From: Cyclobacterium amurskyense
GTDB lineage: Bacteria; Bacteroidota; Bacteroidia; Cytophagales; Cyclobacteriaceae
Assembly: GCF_001050135.1 (NCBI RefSeq)
Contig: NZ_CP012040.1
Span: 1,674,001-1,738,000, forward strand
DNA length: 64,000 bases
Direction: 5' to 3'
In this document: positions 62,859 through 64,000 of the stretch, one piece after another
How positions within the stretch are numbered: position 1 is the first letter of the stretch
Layout: every line of letters begins with the position of its first letter
The notes under the pieces: generated by a model
The model's database searches: none
Told to the model about the DNA's origin: nothing
Seen by the model: only the letters and a program-made list of their open reading frames with translations
Translations under genes and position numbers: made by a program

Positions 62859-63242
62859 TTGAATCAGACCGAAACGGACATAGCGAACAAAAAACCAATT
62901 TGGGAAGCACTTTCCAAATTTTACCTGGACACGCAACTACAAGACGAAGACTTTGCAGAAATTTGTAGGGCTTTTCATAAGGCCCCTTACAACCTTGAGG
63001 AAATCATGGATATTGACCGCTATGAAGTCTTTCCAGTACTCCAAATGAACCTCTTCAGTGTAGCAGGTGAATGGGAGGGCTTTGATAGGGACTGGCTATT
63101 TTCCAAATGGCAAAAGACCTACAAGAAACGAACAAATCGATTTTTTAAATTTTGGTACAAAGTATACAACCGAGTCTGGTATTGGATGAGGAAAGCTTAT
63201 TGGGAGAGGGTAAAAAAAGAAATGAAAAACACACCACAATAA
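62859..63242 (+). CDS. DUF7079-like small protein
   Basis: 127 residues. PIWEALSKFYLDTQLQDEDF, EEIMDIDRYEVFPVLQMNLFSVAGEWEGF is the pattern of DUF7079 proteins, which are often found with immunity-type or accessory loci. The frame begins with TTG at 62859 and has no ATG before the conserved region, so the start is TTG or slightly different. The C-terminus is very basic and aromatic (RFFKFWYKVYNRVWYWMRKA). Function unknown. Confidence 0.65.
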   Translation: MNQTETDIANKKPIWEALSKFYLDTQLQDEDFAEICRAFHKAPYNLEEIMDIDRYEVFPVLQMNLFSVAGEWEGFDRDWLFSKWQKTYKKRTNRFFKFWYKVYNRVWYWMRKAYWERVKKEMKNTPQ

Positions 63243-63373
63243 TAAGCCAATGCGACGCATAGGATATTCTAGATGACGAGGCTTGTGAAATCAAAGCTAA
63301 AAAAAACTGACGTGGAATATTTTTTTTGTAGGTAGAGGCATGAATGCTTAACAAAAACAATTCGTACCACAGA

Positions 63374-63419
63374 ATTTAGGGGGTAATGCTACTTTTCCCT
63401 GCAACAGTACCCCCTAAAT
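63374..63419. repeat. 12-bp inverted repeat between convergent genes
   Basis: ATTTAGGGGGTA and TACCCCCTAAAT are perfect inverted arms 22 bp apart. No T tract follows on either strand, so it is a stem-loop or binding site and not a standard terminator. It lies between the DUF7079-like and LOG genes. Confidence 0.45.
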
Positions 63420-63434
63420 CGCAATTTGCATTAG

Positions 63435-64000
63435 CTATTGTTTTTTCTTACGAAGCCAATCAGGAGTGCCGGAAGGTTGGTAAGCTTCCATTTTATCCAG
63501 TAACTCCACAGGATCAGCAGCAACAATCAAATTGCTCAATTGGTCCGGCTTTAAAAAGCCCTGGTCACCAACATGAGTTAAAAAGTCCAATAACTTGTCG
63601 TAATAACCCGACACATTGTACAACGCCAATGGTTTCTGTATGTACATCAATTGGTTGAGGGTCATGATTTCAAATAACTCTTCCAATGTTCCTATTCCCC
63701 CAGGCATGGCGATAAAGCCATCCCCCTTTTCGGCCATTAGCCATTTCCTGTCCCGCATGGTTTCTACCACAATCAAGTCCGTGCAGCCCTGATGCGCCAC
63801 TTCTATGTCTACTAGTTTTTGAGGGATTATTCCATAGACTTGGCTTTTTGAGGCTAACATCTCATCGGCAATCACGCCCATGAGGCCTACATTGCCTGCA
63901 CCATATACAAGCCCCAGCTTTCTATTGACCATTTCTTTGGCCAAAGCCTTGGCCTGACTAGTGTATTCTGGAAGTATTCCAGTACTTGATCCGCAGTAGA
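63435..64000 (-). CDS. LOG-family phosphoribohydrolase (5' end cut by window edge)
   Basis: The frame stays open to the right edge of the window; the extra codons read YCGSSTGILPEYTSQAKALA, the conserved LOG start, so the true ATG lies just outside. Downstream are GLVYGAGNVGLMG, MRDRKWLM and the active-site PGGIGTLEELFE. Family members hydrolyse nucleoside 5'-monophosphates to free base and ribose-5-phosphate (cytokinin-activating in plants). It marks return to ordinary core genome. Confidence 0.92.
   Translation of the reverse strand, partial: YCGSSTGILPEYTSQAKALAKEMVNRKLGLVYGAGNVGLMGVIADEMLASKSQVYGIIPQKLVDIEVAHQGCTDLIVVETMRDRKWLMAEKGDGFIAMPGGIGTLEELFEIMTLNQLMYIQKPLALYNVSGYYDKLLDFLTHVGDQGFLKPDQLSNLIVAADPVELLDKMEAYQPSGTPDWLRKKKQ

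Noticed and set aside
27801..63242. CRISPR array or phage att sites in the repeat-rich gaps
   Set aside because: Repeats are long, diverged and irregularly spaced with no spacer periodicity; no cas, phage structural or integrase gene is present.

Overview
The window is a piece of a Bacteroidota chromosome, most likely order Cytophagales and plausibly family Cyclobacteriaceae (Cyclobacterium/Algoriphagus-like). The family level is inference. The basis is the protein set (SPII lipoproteins, a DUF4382 protein, a BNR_4/ulvan-lyase-like protein, a DUF5060/DUF4038 glycosidase, long IleRS), the lack of Shine-Dalgarno sequences, and one exact Bacteroidota promoter (TTTG-N19-TATATTTG at 1904-1934). 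No rRNA, tRNA or CRISPR array was seen.

Region 1 (1-1078) holds the 3' end of a GMC oxidoreductase, its terminator and a 39-residue membrane peptide. Region 2 (about 1079-11393) is a discrete island. It carries a divergent XRE/S24-like regulator with a degenerate protease site, then an operon for a CesT/YbjN-like protein, PspA/IM30, a DUF1449 (YqiJ-like) membrane protein and a YqiK-like flotillin. A hairpin follows, then a 1622-residue AAA+ ATPase. A perfect 47-bp direct repeat (1032-1078 and 11394-11440) bounds this block. The second copy is the terminator of lspA, so the island looks inserted at, or copied together with, that terminator.

Region 3 (11440-26788) is ordinary core genome. On the minus strand are ileS-lspA, then an RND efflux operon (membrane fusion protein, pump, outer-membrane factor) with dgt downstream. 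On the plus strand are a CBM9-like secreted protein, a DUF4382 lipoprotein, ribD and a free-methionine-sulfoxide reductase.

Region 4 (about 26.8-63.3 kb) is accessory. Short, mostly unrelated, mostly single-gene units are separated by long non-coding stretches, and 25 of 27 genes point the same way. They include two methyltransferases with different flanks, a Fic protein, a truncated DUF4304 gene, an AraC regulator, an AT-rich module with an HExxH protein, a two-gene membrane/periplasmic unit, an IS110 element, an Orc/STAND-like ATPase, secreted glycan-acting proteins (one interrupted by an in-frame amber codon), a BLUF photoreceptor, a lipoprotein peptidyl-arginine/agmatine deiminase homologue, a C45 acyltransferase-like hydrolase, a deaminase, a GNAT enzyme and an orphan HigA-like antitoxin. 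The gaps carry at least six families of dispersed repeats. Some are long imperfect palindromes with integron attC-like geometry, and one pair of modules (A upstream, B downstream) frames two unrelated genes. This suggests a gene-cassette or repeat-mediated gene-capture region; no integrase lies in the window. The window ends in a LOG-family gene cut at its 5' end.

The two best candidates for something undescribed are the direct-repeat-bounded PspA/flotillin/giant-ATPase island and the repeat-scaffolded cassette region with its unknown cargo, especially 33.6-35.3 kb and 36.1-37.1 kb.
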